Assembly: GCA_036245525.1 (NCBI GenBank)
Contig: BTPG01000002.1
Coordinates: 122,436,451 to 122,500,450, forward strand
Direction of reading: 5' to 3'
Length of the DNA stretch: 64,000 bases
DNA from: Semisulcospira habei
Lineage: Eukaryota > Mollusca > Gastropoda > Semisulcospiridae
In this document: positions 46,120-58,100 of the stretch, piece by piece
Position numbering within the stretch: position 1 is the stretch's first letter
Layout: the number at the start of each line of letters is the position of its first letter
Program-made: the position numbers and the translations under genes
The notes under the pieces: generated by a model
The model's input: the letters and a program-made list of their open reading frames with translations, nothing else
What the model was told of the DNA's origin: nothing
The model's database searches: none

Positions 46120-49100
46120 GGGTGGGGGGTGGGGGGATCCAATAGGGTTATTTACAACATCTTTGCCTTAGTAATGTTCATGATAAGCAACATTTTTGCC
46201 TATTATGATTAACACTAACTGGCAAAAGGGCCCTTGAGTATGTTAAACCTTAATCAGTTAATGAGCATGAAGTGTGCAAACCATCATTTGTGCACAGTCT
46301 GAAGTTGAGGGCAGTCACTCGTACAAGCAGCAGGCGTGGATTCTTGCGAGCTGCAGGGGCTCATAAAAATGTATACATTCCGGTAGATGGAGGCTATCAT
46401 GCACACATTTAGCTCTAACGCCCTATAGCAGGACGTGGATCGATCATGATAATTCAAGGGTAGTGCCAGATTAGCTTGGCACCATCATGATAATTCAAGG
46501 ATAGTGCGAGCTTGGATTGGTGCCTGATGGCGCCAAGCTAATCTTGCACTACTCTTGAATTATCATTGTTGATCCACCTCCTGCAAATTACAGTTACAAG
46601 TCGGAAAATGACACCCTCAAAATTTTTTAAATGCAACCTTGGGGCTAAATGGGTTATCATGTGTTGAGTCACATTGTGCCTGACTTTCCTGTTCATGATG
46701 TTCACTGCCCCATGATTTTATCCTGTTTTTGTAAAACTACAATGAACTTCATTTTCACTCTTGCAAGTTATGAAGCCAGTTTCTATCTTGCCCTGTCATG
46801 TGATGCTTTCGTGTGCGATGGGAATAGGAACCTCAGTTTCATGCAATGGGACTCCATGATCATAGACCTAGTTGGCCTATGCACACACCCCAAAAAATAG
46901 AGGGAGAAAGACAGAGACAATTGTCCACACTGACCAATTATATATGAGCCCCCAATAGTATGACATAGATCTAAATTCCCAGGCATCAAAAATGAAAATC
47001 CAGTGAATGATACACCCCCTTGGGGGTGGGGGGGGGGGGGGCTTCAGCATTTACTAGTTCCAGTCACTTAGCAGCCCTGCTGCTGTGCGCTTAGGCCAAC
47101 AAAACTTTTAGAGTTTTAGTCTTGCTTCTTGTAACTTTGTACACATGGCTGTGCTTAAGGGACGATTTTTGGAAATCAGAAGTAGGTCAAAATTTTACCT
47201 GTTTCAATGAAAACAGTAGATAAAAGCCCAGACAAACACGTGATATCGAATGTTTGTCTGGGATTTTAACCCATTTTTTTTTATCAAAACATGGAATTTT
47301 AACCTACTTATGATTTGTGAAATTATCTATTGAAAAGCAACTAGCTAGTGCTCATTCTTAGGTTCAAAGACACACAAAGTCTAAAGCAAAATGTCGGCTG
47401 TGAGTAACTCACTGGCAGGCTCATAACATATGCGTAAGTTTTAACCCACAAAGCGTCCAAAGCAGATGATAAACTCTGAAGCAGATACAAAACTACACAC
47501 GCCTTCACATAATTAGTCTAGATATTTTCCAGTAGAATGGCTTTGCCATTTGTCAGTAGAGTGGCTTTGCAAGTCTCTAAGGTAGAATGCAAAATACCCA
47601 TTCACACTATGTCAGCATTATCTGTTGCAGAAAGTTTTCAGACAGGGCCCAAAGAATTGCCTCAACAAAAACAGCTATCAACAGCCAAATGGTTAACCCA
47701 TATCATACTGAGGCCAAAAGCTTCAAATCTGTACACTGCCATATGCAAGCTACATTATAGAACTTACAGATAAGGATATAAACCGATGGTTTTAGTTCAA
47801 GGGTGGTGCCAGAATAGCTTGGCGCCTAGAAGCGCCAAGCTATTCTGGCACTACCCTTGAACTATTTTAGTCAAAGTTATTTCACACACTGGTGTATTCC
47901 GAATGATAAGGGTTAATGGGTCAATCAGCTTGCACATTATATGTTATCCCTACTCATTTAAATAGTAGTAGGATTTCCGCTAAAACAACAGTCTTGTAGC
48001 ATACTGTTATAGTCACTTGACACTTGGTGCACTGGCGTGATGGTGATGAGTCAAACTACTGTAAATGGCTTTAGTGGCTGTTTGATGAGGAACTGATTGA
48101 AAGTTTTTCTGAAATCATACATGAAATGTATTTGTGCAGGGTGAGAAAGTGCTGGTTTTGAAGCGGAAGTATCGTCCTGAAAATGCATCCTCTGCTTCCT
48201 CCTCCATCACCTCTAGTCTCTCCTCCCTTGCCTCTCTTGACACCACCCCGACCCACCCTGCGCCAACATCTGGCAGTGGTTTCTACTCCACTCCTGGTCA
48301 GGACTACAGCACTCCTTCACAGTTCCAACAAGCCCCTTCCCCCGCCTTTACTCCCCAAGCTGCCAGGACACCTGTCTCCGGTGATGCTGTGCGGGCTCAA
48401 TCAGAGCCAAGGGAGGCCGCTGAGTTTGATTCTCATGGGCACGACAGCGTGGATGGAGGGTTCATGTCCAAGGTGCACAGTGATGAGAGTCTTGATGTGC
48501 GAGTAAAAAGTTCGTCTCGCACCTACTATGGGTCAAATGGACAGAAGAAGTCGTTTGATGCATCTTCAACTTCTTCTCTTGCATCAAAAGTAAGCTCATC
48601 TGCATTTAAACCTTTTGCTCTTGGTAGCAGTTTTTGTCACAGTGATTCCTGTAAGAATCATCATGACAAAACCGCTACCGACTGTTAAAGGGTTAATAGC
48701 CTTTTATTTTTAGAACTAGCAATGCTAGCATGGAAACCGATCCCCTTTTGCGTGCAGCCACCGTTACTGTAAAAAGTACCAGTGGCTGCATGCGCCAGCA
48801 GGTTAATTGTGATGTAAAGGGAGGCCAGCCGCACTCTTTATCACCAGATGTACCATGTTTTGTTACTAGCATCAGCAACTGGTTGATAGTTGTCAAAATG
48901 GCCATCATTGTTAACCCTGTGCCTGTCGGTAACACTTTTTGTCCTGTAGGAATCATCGTAACAAAAACTGCTACCAACAGGCAAAGGGTTAAGATTTACA
49001 AACATTTCTTCTCTCCGGAGCAGTTTCTCGTAATGCAGTTAAATCTTGGCATTTAACGAATTAAACCCTGACACAATACAACAGAGGACAGTTTGACCTT

Positions 49101-52100
49101 GAAAGGTTCAAGTGTGGCGCCAGAAAGGCTTGGTGCTAAGAAGTTAGAATAACCATGATCCAAAATAGGAGGTGCAAAACTACTCTGGCACCACGCTTGA
49201 ACGACAGTCAAACCTGTATAAGGCGACCATCTAAGGGTTGAGCAAAAAGTGGTCGCTGTAGACAGGTAGTCTCCTTACAAAGGTCATCTAAGTAAGACAG
49301 AAGACCATTGGAGCAACATGGGTGGTGTGCTTAGACAGGTGGTTGCCTTACACGGGAGGTAGCATTGCCAGATTAGACTGTATCATGGTGGACTTATCTC
49401 CTAACCCTTTGCGTGTCGGTAGTGGTTTTTGTCACGATGGTTCCTATAGGAACCATCGTTTCAAAAACCGCTACCGACACACAAAGGGTTAAATGGTAAT
49501 ATATAGTCTTCAAAGGACAGCTGGAAGATTTAGGAACGTTGACCTCAAACATTAATAAATTCTGTTGTAATTGTCTTTTCTAAGCATGTTTCATTCTTTG
49601 TTGGGTTCTTCTCTGAATTTTACACACTTATGGTCTGGATTTCAGGTTTTAATGTCAAGTGTCATTGCAATTTTTTTTCAATAGAATTGGTCTGACTGAT
49701 TGCAGGATTCACAGGGGTCACAGTCCTCCATATCAGGATCTGCAGGGACCGGGGTGTCATTGTCTACTGAAGAGGACGCCAATGTATCAGTGCTCAGTGT
49801 GCGAGAGAGAGCCCAGCATCTCAACAAAATGTCTTCAGATGCTGACCTCCAGCAGACTCGTGCACCAGCACGCAAAAAGGTAAACAGAAGTGGACTGCTT
49901 GACGGGTTTGCAGTTTATGAACTCGCACTTTACTTTGAAGACAGTCTGACTTCAATGGCTTAACTCATTCTACCCCATCACCGAAATCCTTAAATTTTGC
50001 CGTTGTCCTCTGAAGACTGCATTGCAGTGCAGGACACAGATCGACCATGATAGTTCAAGGGTGATGCCAGAATAGCTTGGGGCCCTTAGGCGCCAAGCTA
50101 TTCTGGCATCACCCTTGAAATATTGTGGTCGATCCTTACCTTGTGGTGTGTCTGGGGTAGAATGAGTTAAAGTTGCTAACCTGTAACAGTATTCATTCAG
50201 TTGTGAGAATTATAAACAGGAGCTGTAAAAATACAGCCACTTCACCTTGCATCTTTCTTTTCCCTTGTCATTTCCTTTTTACCTGAGACAAAAGCTAGAG
50301 GATTGTTTCAAAGGTATTAGCTGTATCTTTTGTCATGTGTTGTGCTTAACCCCTTCTCTGCCAGTGCATGCAGTTTATGTTTTTGAAATCATTGTAAATT
50401 CAACATCAAAGAGTCCTTGTTGTCCAAGGCACATGAACACATAGTAGTTTCAGTAGGAGGCATAATTTCACATGATGTGCCTCTGCATTTGCAGGGGCTC
50501 ATGAGGATCTGTACCTCTTGCAGTTGGGTGGTGTTCACTTTTTCTTATCATTGAAGAGGTTACATTAAAAAAAAAATCTTTTTTGTGTAATTCTGTGAGT
50601 ACATGTGTTCTTTCCTCTGCTGCAGGTTGTGAAAGACCGGGATGATGATGATGAATCCCACTCGTCAGGAGGGACATCATATGTTACTGTAAGTTCTGTG
50701 TCGTCATTACACCAATTTCAGCACATAAAACTTCCTCATTTGTGTTACTAGAACGTACCTGAGAACGTGTTGCATCTTATTGACCCATTTCATCCCACAT
50801 TCATATTTCAATTTTGGAAGGTGTCACATAACAACTGTGTTCCAGTTGCAAGAGATGGGTCGACCATGATAATTCAAGGGTAGTGCCAGATTAACTTGGC
50901 ACCTGACAAAATGTGTCTTTAACCTTTGTGTCTCATGAACTGATGTGCACAAGATAGGAGAAAAACTTTTAACGTCTGACCCACTTCAGAGAGGAACTAA
51001 GTGGGTAAATAAAACCCTGTAGAAAACCTATGATATTGCTCCTCTGACCTGAGTCGGCCTCCAAAGGCTAGGCAGATGACAATTATCCTCGCTAGTCTAG
51101 TTGGTTATGAGTGTACGAAAATATTTTCTCTCAAAGAAGCGTATCAAAACTTTATGCTTTTTTGGCTCATGATCATTGCAGATGCACTATATATGTGGTT
51201 CTTAAGCCGCTTAGCCCCAACACTCTACAGCAGGAGATGGATTGACCATGATAATTCAAAGGTAGTGCCAGATTAGCTTGGCACCTGTTGGCGCCAAGCT
51301 AATCTGGAACTGCCTTTGATTTATCATGACCGCCGTGAGATGGCCTTAGCCGCCTGCTCGACATTAAAACCAAATAACTAATTGAATTATCATGGTCAAT
51401 CCATCTCCTGCAGCTGATTCATAGTCATAAGGTGACACTTCCAAAATTAGGAAATGCAGCCTTGGGATTATATGGGTTAATATGAGCTATGCAGACAAGA
51501 CTGTTAACCCATTTAGCCCCAACACCCTACAGCAGGAGACTGATTGACCATCATAATTCAAGGGTGGTGCAAGATTAGCTTGGCCTGAAGGCACCATGCT
51601 AATCTGTCACTACCCTTGAATTATCATGGTCAGTCCACCTCCTGCAGTTGGTACATTGTCGTTCAGTAACACTCCCAAAATTTGGGAAAACCATCCATGG
51701 GGCTAAAAGGGTTAAGCCTGTTTTGCATGCTGCCACTGGTACTGTTATCAGTACTGATGCCTTTGTTTCCTCGAAAACATTACCGATGCCATTACTACAA
51801 GGAACTCTCTTAGCTTACATAATTTTAGCCAAAAACTTACGATGTGTACCTATAGGGCCAAGGGAGGCAACCTAGGGGCGCCATGACCCAGTACCCCGAA
51901 TAGCCTCCCGTCCCACCCCATACGGGTAACTGCCCTGTGCAGACACGCCAGTTTATTCTCTTAGATTACGGAGTACAGACGTGTGTTAGCCTGCTGCAGT
52001 GTTTAGCCTACGGCTGTGTATGGTTCTGCGCCAGTTGTACCTTCGACTTAGAGACTTGGTTCCAGGCTGTGTATTAGTAGCCTTGCCTCGGAGCCCTTGA

Positions 52101-55100
52101 ACTGTTGTTACTTGTGTGCTTCTTCTTCTGGTGCTGTCTGAAAGCATGTAAGGATGTGAAGTTCAGATGTGCGTTCGCCCTCTGCAGTTTTCCCTATGGC
52201 TGTGTAGGGTTCTGCGCCAGTTGTACCTGCGACTTGGAGCCTCGGTTCCCGGCTGTGTGTTATTTGCACTCGGGTGCCTTGAACTGTTGTTACTTCTGTG
52301 GTTCTTCTCTGGGTGCCATCAGACAAGTTCGCATGTTTACCGGACCTCTGGGACTTATGTCACGGACTCGGCGCCCTTGCCTGACGTGTGTGACCCCCGG
52401 CTCCTTGGTGTGGTGCTCCCGCCTTCTGTGTGTCAGGTTTTTCCCCTCTCCCCAGCCTCTGGGAGATGGCTAGATAAGGTCTCGGTGGTTGCCAGCGACT
52501 GGCGCCAGGTGGCGTCATCACTGTTGGAATTTTTTCTTTTTCCTTACTCATCGGGGACTTTGCGAATGCTCGGGTGCACTCGTGGCGTGGTTTAGCAGCC
52601 ACGACCGGTTGTTTCTTATTTTCGCCTATACATATGATAACAAGCGTCCCTGTAGGAAGGCCCTGGCTTGTTATAAACACTGTCGAACGCATCATTAGAA
52701 AAACAACTGATGGTGGGCACGCGCCGCAGCTGGCTCAGTTACAAGGCCCACAGGCCCATGAAACTTGCCAATGGCCGGCGGCACGTGCCATCCCCATTAA
52801 GAGGCGGTCAGCCGTAGAAAAGGGCTACTGGGATGCTATATAGGAGCTTGTTATAATAGTGTTGCAGTTGTCAAATCTGCACCTGCACCTGATGTGGCGA
52901 TTTCCAGTGGCCGAGTGATTCGCATGCAGTGTGCCTCTCCTGCTCCTATTGTGCCTCCTGCCGCAACTGTAATGTCTGCGTGCCTTGGGTAGAGGAGCTG
53001 GCCCCAGCTCTGGAGCTGCTATCGGCGTGAACGTCCACCGCCGTCCCGCAACCTCACGCATGCCTCGGCTCCTGACCGACGAGAAGCACCCACACTGCTG
53101 TTGGAGGACAGCGCAAGAAGGATCCCCCCTTGCGCACCAACTCGCTCGAGTCTGGTCCGCAGCGAGTTCACTTACCCCGCTCTACAGAAAACAAACGGCT
53201 GCCAAGCCCTGACGTTTGGGAGATGGACGACTCGCACTGTGATTCCCCCCTTGCGCTCCAGCTCGCTCGAGCCCGGCCCGCAGCGAGTTCGCCCCGCTCT
53301 GCGGAACCTATTAAGAATCACGAGGAGAGAAGATCACGCAACGACCCGACGCCTCACCAGCGGCATCGTCTTGCTTCCCATGACAGGCGACTCTTGGAAC
53401 GCTCCAGGACGGACACAGCTTGGACCTTGGACACCCACTCAGGTCGATGCATTCCTTCACAGACCACCAGTCTCCCACCAGCAGTTCCGCGGCTCTGCGA
53501 TCCCGGACCCTCAGTTTCGTCACCTGCCCCGCTCCTCGGTCTCTGCCTGTCGTTCCCGCGCTCCCCGCCTGGTAACCAGGTCTGCTTCAGGCTCCTTGTT
53601 TCCTGGACACCTCGGCCTCGGACTTCCCCGCAGGTCTCGGAGAATTCCCGCTCGCCCCCTCGCAGTCGCTCTCCTCGGATTTGCTCCTCGTCACGGCGGA
53701 GCCCGCTGCCTTGCACCCTCAGCGCCGGCCTCCCGTGCCTCCCGAGGATGATGACACCCTCAGCGTTTTCTCGGACGATTCCACTTCAGCGCTCCTTAGC
53801 CGTTCGGCCTCCCCACCCGCACGCTCGTCAGATGCTCCTTCGTCGCTGACGGCCCTTCTGACAACTAGGGCGGAGACTCTTCGCTCCCTGGTTGAGGCGG
53901 CGCGCCTTGTCGCTTCTTCTCTTCCCCCGGGAGCCTGCTCCCTTCCCTGCCCCGCCCCCCCCCCCCCCCCCAGAGGAAGCTCTCGGTTGGTGGATGCTGA
54001 TCGTCCTTCCGGGAGGTTCAGGTCCTTGCTGCAACCACCGGGGTTCCAGGATCCTCGTGACGCCTTCTCCGATCTCCTACAGCAGGGCTCCGGCGCGGAT
54101 GGGGTCTTCTTCTTCTCTGATGGCCGGCTGACTTGGTTATTGCCTTTCAACAAAGTTGGTATGCCGGTCACTCGCAGAGCTTCGCTACTGCCCTCCCGGC
54201 GGTGGACCCTCCGGCACAGCTACGTGCAGGTGGACTTCGCTCTTCGCGGCGTTGCATCCCACCCGGTCTGGAATGGACAGCGTCCCTCTTCCGCAACGCC
54301 CTCGCCTGTGCAGGAGTTCTCGACATGGCTACACAAGCTGTTGTCTCTCGTATGGAGGAGGCCTGGCACCCATCGATCACACCGCTGTTAGGGGACCTCC
54401 TCGCCTTAGCCCTGGCCGCCCAGGCGGCTTACCACGCTTCCGTCGGCACCATGGCTGCTGCCGTGTTTGCGACCTGCTATCCCGGGATGCCGTTCTTCGC
54501 CTCTGCCCCGACCTTCCGCCGAACCTACGGAGGCAGCTGCTACTGGCCCCTATCGGCGAACAGCTCTGCTTCGATTCTGGCCGACGGTGTAGGACGTGAA
54601 CAGGGACCTATGGCCCACCCGCTCCGTCTCCACCTGGTTTCAAGCCGCCTGCAAGGCTGTGCGTCTCACCCTGCGGAGTGTTGGACCCTCCTCTTGCCCA
54701 CCCTCCAGGTGTAGACGCCCACCCCTGCCGCCAGACATCCCTGCCCGCCCTCTATCCCCGGCCACCTCCTGCGACGCAGCCCTGTGCGGACTTCCGTCCC
54801 TTCAGACCGGCTCAGGCAGCCGCTTTACGAGGAGAGATCGCCGCGCTGTTGAAGAAGGACGCCACGGAGGTGGTACCGCGTCACGGCTCCCCAGCCTTCT
54901 ACAGCCACCTCCTTCTGGTCCCCAAGCCCGGAGGCAAGTGGCGCCTTATCTTTGACCTCTCGGCGCTGAACAGGTTCATCTCCGCACCGATCTTCCGCAT
55001 GGGGACCGCCAGAGCCCTTTGGCCTTCAGTGCAGCCCATGGACTTTGCCATCGGCCTGGACCTTTACTCGCTTCCGGCTTGTGCCCGTTCACCCGGCCTC

Positions 55101-58100
55101 CAGAGGCCTTCGGCGCTTCTCCTTCAGCGGCGTAGTCTACCAGTTGCGGGATCTTCCTTCGGCCTCAACCTCAGCCCCTGGGTTTTTCGTCCGCATCATG
55201 GACGGCATCGTCGCCAAGGCCAGACGGACGTCCCCGAGCCCAACTTCAAATTCCTTGACGATCTGCGCCTGCGCAACCAATAGGCGGCCGCCTTGGAGAG
55301 GGGCCGAGACGCCTTGCTGGACCTTCTCGACAGGCTCGGCTTCTTAGTCCATGTGGGCAAGTCGGACCTCACCCCATCCCGCCGCTTCGTTCACCTGGGC
55401 ATGGAGTGAACGAGGTCTAGTTACGCTAACCTTGTTGCTGAACGTTCATTTAGTGCGAAGTGCCGTATGTGTGTATGTAATTATGTAGTTGTGTGCGTAT
55501 GTATGTAAACAAGAGAATCTCCTATTTGTTTCCTCAAAAACATTACCGATGACATTACTGTATGGAAGTGTCTACTACTTACTCATTTTCAGCCTAAGAA
55601 CCTGTTTTGTTCCTACAAAACCAGGGAGGCAACTCAGGTCATGTGCCACTTGGTGTGACAACCAGTCATTCTACTTAGCTCACGGTGAACAGATGTGTTC
55701 TAGCCTACGGGACCTTGACTGTGTACGGTGTGACCGGTTCTTAGGGCTGGTTGTCTTTGGATTACTGTGTTTCTTTGGATTTGATGCTCTCTTGGATTAC
55801 TGGGGTGCTTTATCATGCTTGGATTACTGGCGGTTCCCTCCTCTCTGGATTAATGTGGTTGCGTGTGGGTTCGAACTTCGCTGGGCCTGCTGGGACTTCT
55901 TCCCGCCGGCCATCTGAGGGTGGTATGGATTCCACTCCCCCCACCCCCCCCCACCCCCCCCCCCCCCCCCCCCCCCCCCCGTCCCCGCATCTATGGAGAG
56001 GTAAGGTATCGGTCCCAGCCCTCGGCCCGGGTGCAGGCTTCGACCAGAGGCACTTTGTTTTGCTTGTACATTTTCGTGTCAAACTCTCAACTTCGTTTGG
56101 CGGGGCTTTGCAGTGCCCACGCCTGGTCGCCTGTCATGTCTGATGTGTGTTGCAGTTGCCAAGTGCTCACCTGCTCGCAGTGCGGCGACTTCCAATGGCC
56201 GAGCGATAACCATAAGGTCTGCCTTCCCTGTGCTGGCTGTGCATCCAATCACGCCTGCGATGTTTGCTCCGCCTGGCCTGAACAGCGGTGGTCGCAGCTT
56301 CAGAGCTTTTACCGGCGCGAGTGCCCCACACCGGCAAGCGACCGAATGTCCATCTTGGCACCCCCCTCCGTGCCCAGAGTAGTGACCAGACGCACATGCT
56401 CCGACCTTTTGGAACGGACGACACGCCAGACACATGACCACAGCTCCCACCACAGGACTGCGTCTTTCATGGCACCCGCCTGGACAAAGCCTGCTGACTC
56501 TTACGGGGAGTCATATAGCCGGCAGAGCACCCGCCTCACTGAGGCTGGCCTGCAGAGGCGCACTTCGCGCCGTCCGTTGTCCACTGACAGTCCTGATGTG
56601 TCTCACATGGAGCAGCCCGCTGACTCTTACAGGGAGTCAGATAGCCGGCAGAGCGTCCGCCTCGCTGAGGCCGGCCTGCAGAGACCTGTGTCCCCTCTCG
56701 TCTGAAGACTACTGGCAGACCTGAGACCTTGCACTACGCCAGAGGCTCCAGACACTCTCCGTCTTCAGGCGATGGCCATAGGACGGACCGTGATGCGCTA
56801 CGCGACAGCAGATGCAGCCCCCGACCCTCCTCGTCCTCGTCGTGCTCGACCGCAACTCGCGCCTCGCTTCCGCGTCCAACCTCACGTTTGTCCCAGTACG
56901 CCTCTCCTCGCCAGCCACGACATCCGTCGCCTTTGCCCCATAGGCGCCCTAGTAGGAGCTCTCCCGAATGAGATCGTCGGCCGCGCTCCCGTCATCGCAG
57001 TCACTCCCCCCGTGACAGGCACCCAGCTCGCGCCGCTGTCGTTGCCCCGTCTTCGACACTTGCCTGCTTCTCACTCCAGACGACGGGATGTTGCTAGCGA
57101 GACTTCCATCCCCCGGCCCGCCTGCCGGACTTCTCTTCCCCCTGATGACGACGAGGCCCTGAGCCTGCTGCCCGAGGTCTCCGTCTCGGCCCTGCTCGGC
57201 GTAGACAGCCGCTCCCCCTTGCCCCAGACGTTCTTGCCGGACGATCCTGCATCACCTAGGACCCCTTCGGCGACACGCGCGGAGACTCTTCTTGCCCTGG
57301 ATGAAGCAGCTCGTCTGATCGCGGCCGATCTTCCCACGGAGGCCTGTTCCCCATCCCCCCCGCTCAAGAAGAAGGTATCCGCTTTCGTCGACACGGGCCG
57401 TCAGGTGAAGAGGTTCAAGTCGCTTCCCCAACCCCCTGGCTTTAGAGAGCTAAGGGACGCCCTCTCTGCCCAGCTCCAACAGGCCGATTCCCGGGAGTAC
57501 GACTTTTTCTCTGACCGTAGGTGGCCAGCTGGACTCGACATCGCCTTGCGCCAGGACTGGTATGCGGGCCATTCCCAGAATTTCTCCTGTCCCCTACCCT
57601 CTGTGGACCCACCGGCATTGGTTCAGGCTGGCGGTGCCGCTCAGCTGAAGCGCGCCCTTCCCTGCGGCTTGGACAAGACTGCGTCCCTGGTCCGTAATGC
57701 TTTGGCTTGCTAAGGTTTCCTGGAGCTCCTCACTCAAGCGTTCGTCCGTCGCATCAAGGACGCCTGGCACCCGTCTATTAAGCCCCTCATAGGAGACCTC
57801 CTCGCCTAACCGTAGCGGCCAACCAGGCTGCGTATCACACCTCGGTCAACGCCATGGCTGCCGCCTCCCAACTGTGACCTGAAGCGTCGAGATGCCGTTC
57901 TGCAAACCTGCCGCGGAATGCCCCCCGATCTGAGGACTCGGCTCCATTACGCTCCCCTTGGTGGCCCCCTCCTCTTTGGCGCTTCCTGGCAGATGGTGAA
58001 GGATACGAACTCGAACCACTGGCCTAGCAGCTTGGCTCCTCCCCACTTTCAGGCAGCTCGCAAGGCTGTGGGTCGCCCCCTGCGGATCTCCAGACACCTT

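Larger units (their letters stand above)
44817..48139 (+). other. Sowah intron 2
   Basis: Includes a solo repeat (45410-45572), a direct duplication of 'tactgaaatttcaaatagct' near 45990, a T/G homopolymer run (46092-46136), a long TTAA-type MITE (46414-46655), a G run near 47030 and a further MITE (47693-47916). No exon was recognised. Confidence 0.75.
48590..49705 (+). other. Sowah intron 3
   Basis: This 1.1-kb intron holds three short hairpin MITEs, an imperfect core hairpin at 49100-49200 ('ggttcaagtgtggcgccaga' answered by 'ctctggcaccacgcttgaac'), a block of 'ggtcgctgtagacaggtag' type repeats (49205-49370) and a fragment of the 'ttctaagcatgtttc' family (49545-49645). Confidence 0.75.
51765..55408 (+). 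mobile_element. DIRS-like retroelement 1, 3'-truncated
   Basis: Begins with 'tttgtttcctcgaaaacatt' and 'accgatgccattact', homologous to the start of element 2 at about 55527. It carries a gag-like region and the first part of the RT, and stops after 'LVHVGKSDLTPSRRFVHLGM'-equivalent sequence near 55408. The RNase H, recombinase and right inverted repeat are missing. Composition is strongly GC-rich compared with the intron. Confidence 0.75.

Noticed and set aside
48590..48688. Continuation of Sowah exon 3 to the stop at 48688
   Set aside because: This stretch is mostly a hairpin MITE, and an excellent GTAAGC donor in phase 0 precedes it. Kept only as a possible retained-intron form.
52105..52600. 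Cys-rich open frames of 120-140 residues near 52.1-52.6 kb
   Set aside because: They lie in the leader of DIRS element 1, overlap one another in two frames, and their cysteines come from 'tgtgt' rich sequence rather than a recognisable domain.
53719..54171. Minus-strand Arg/Gly-rich proteins opposite the DIRS gag regions
   Set aside because: They are antisense shadows of GC-rich Pro/Ser gag sequence.
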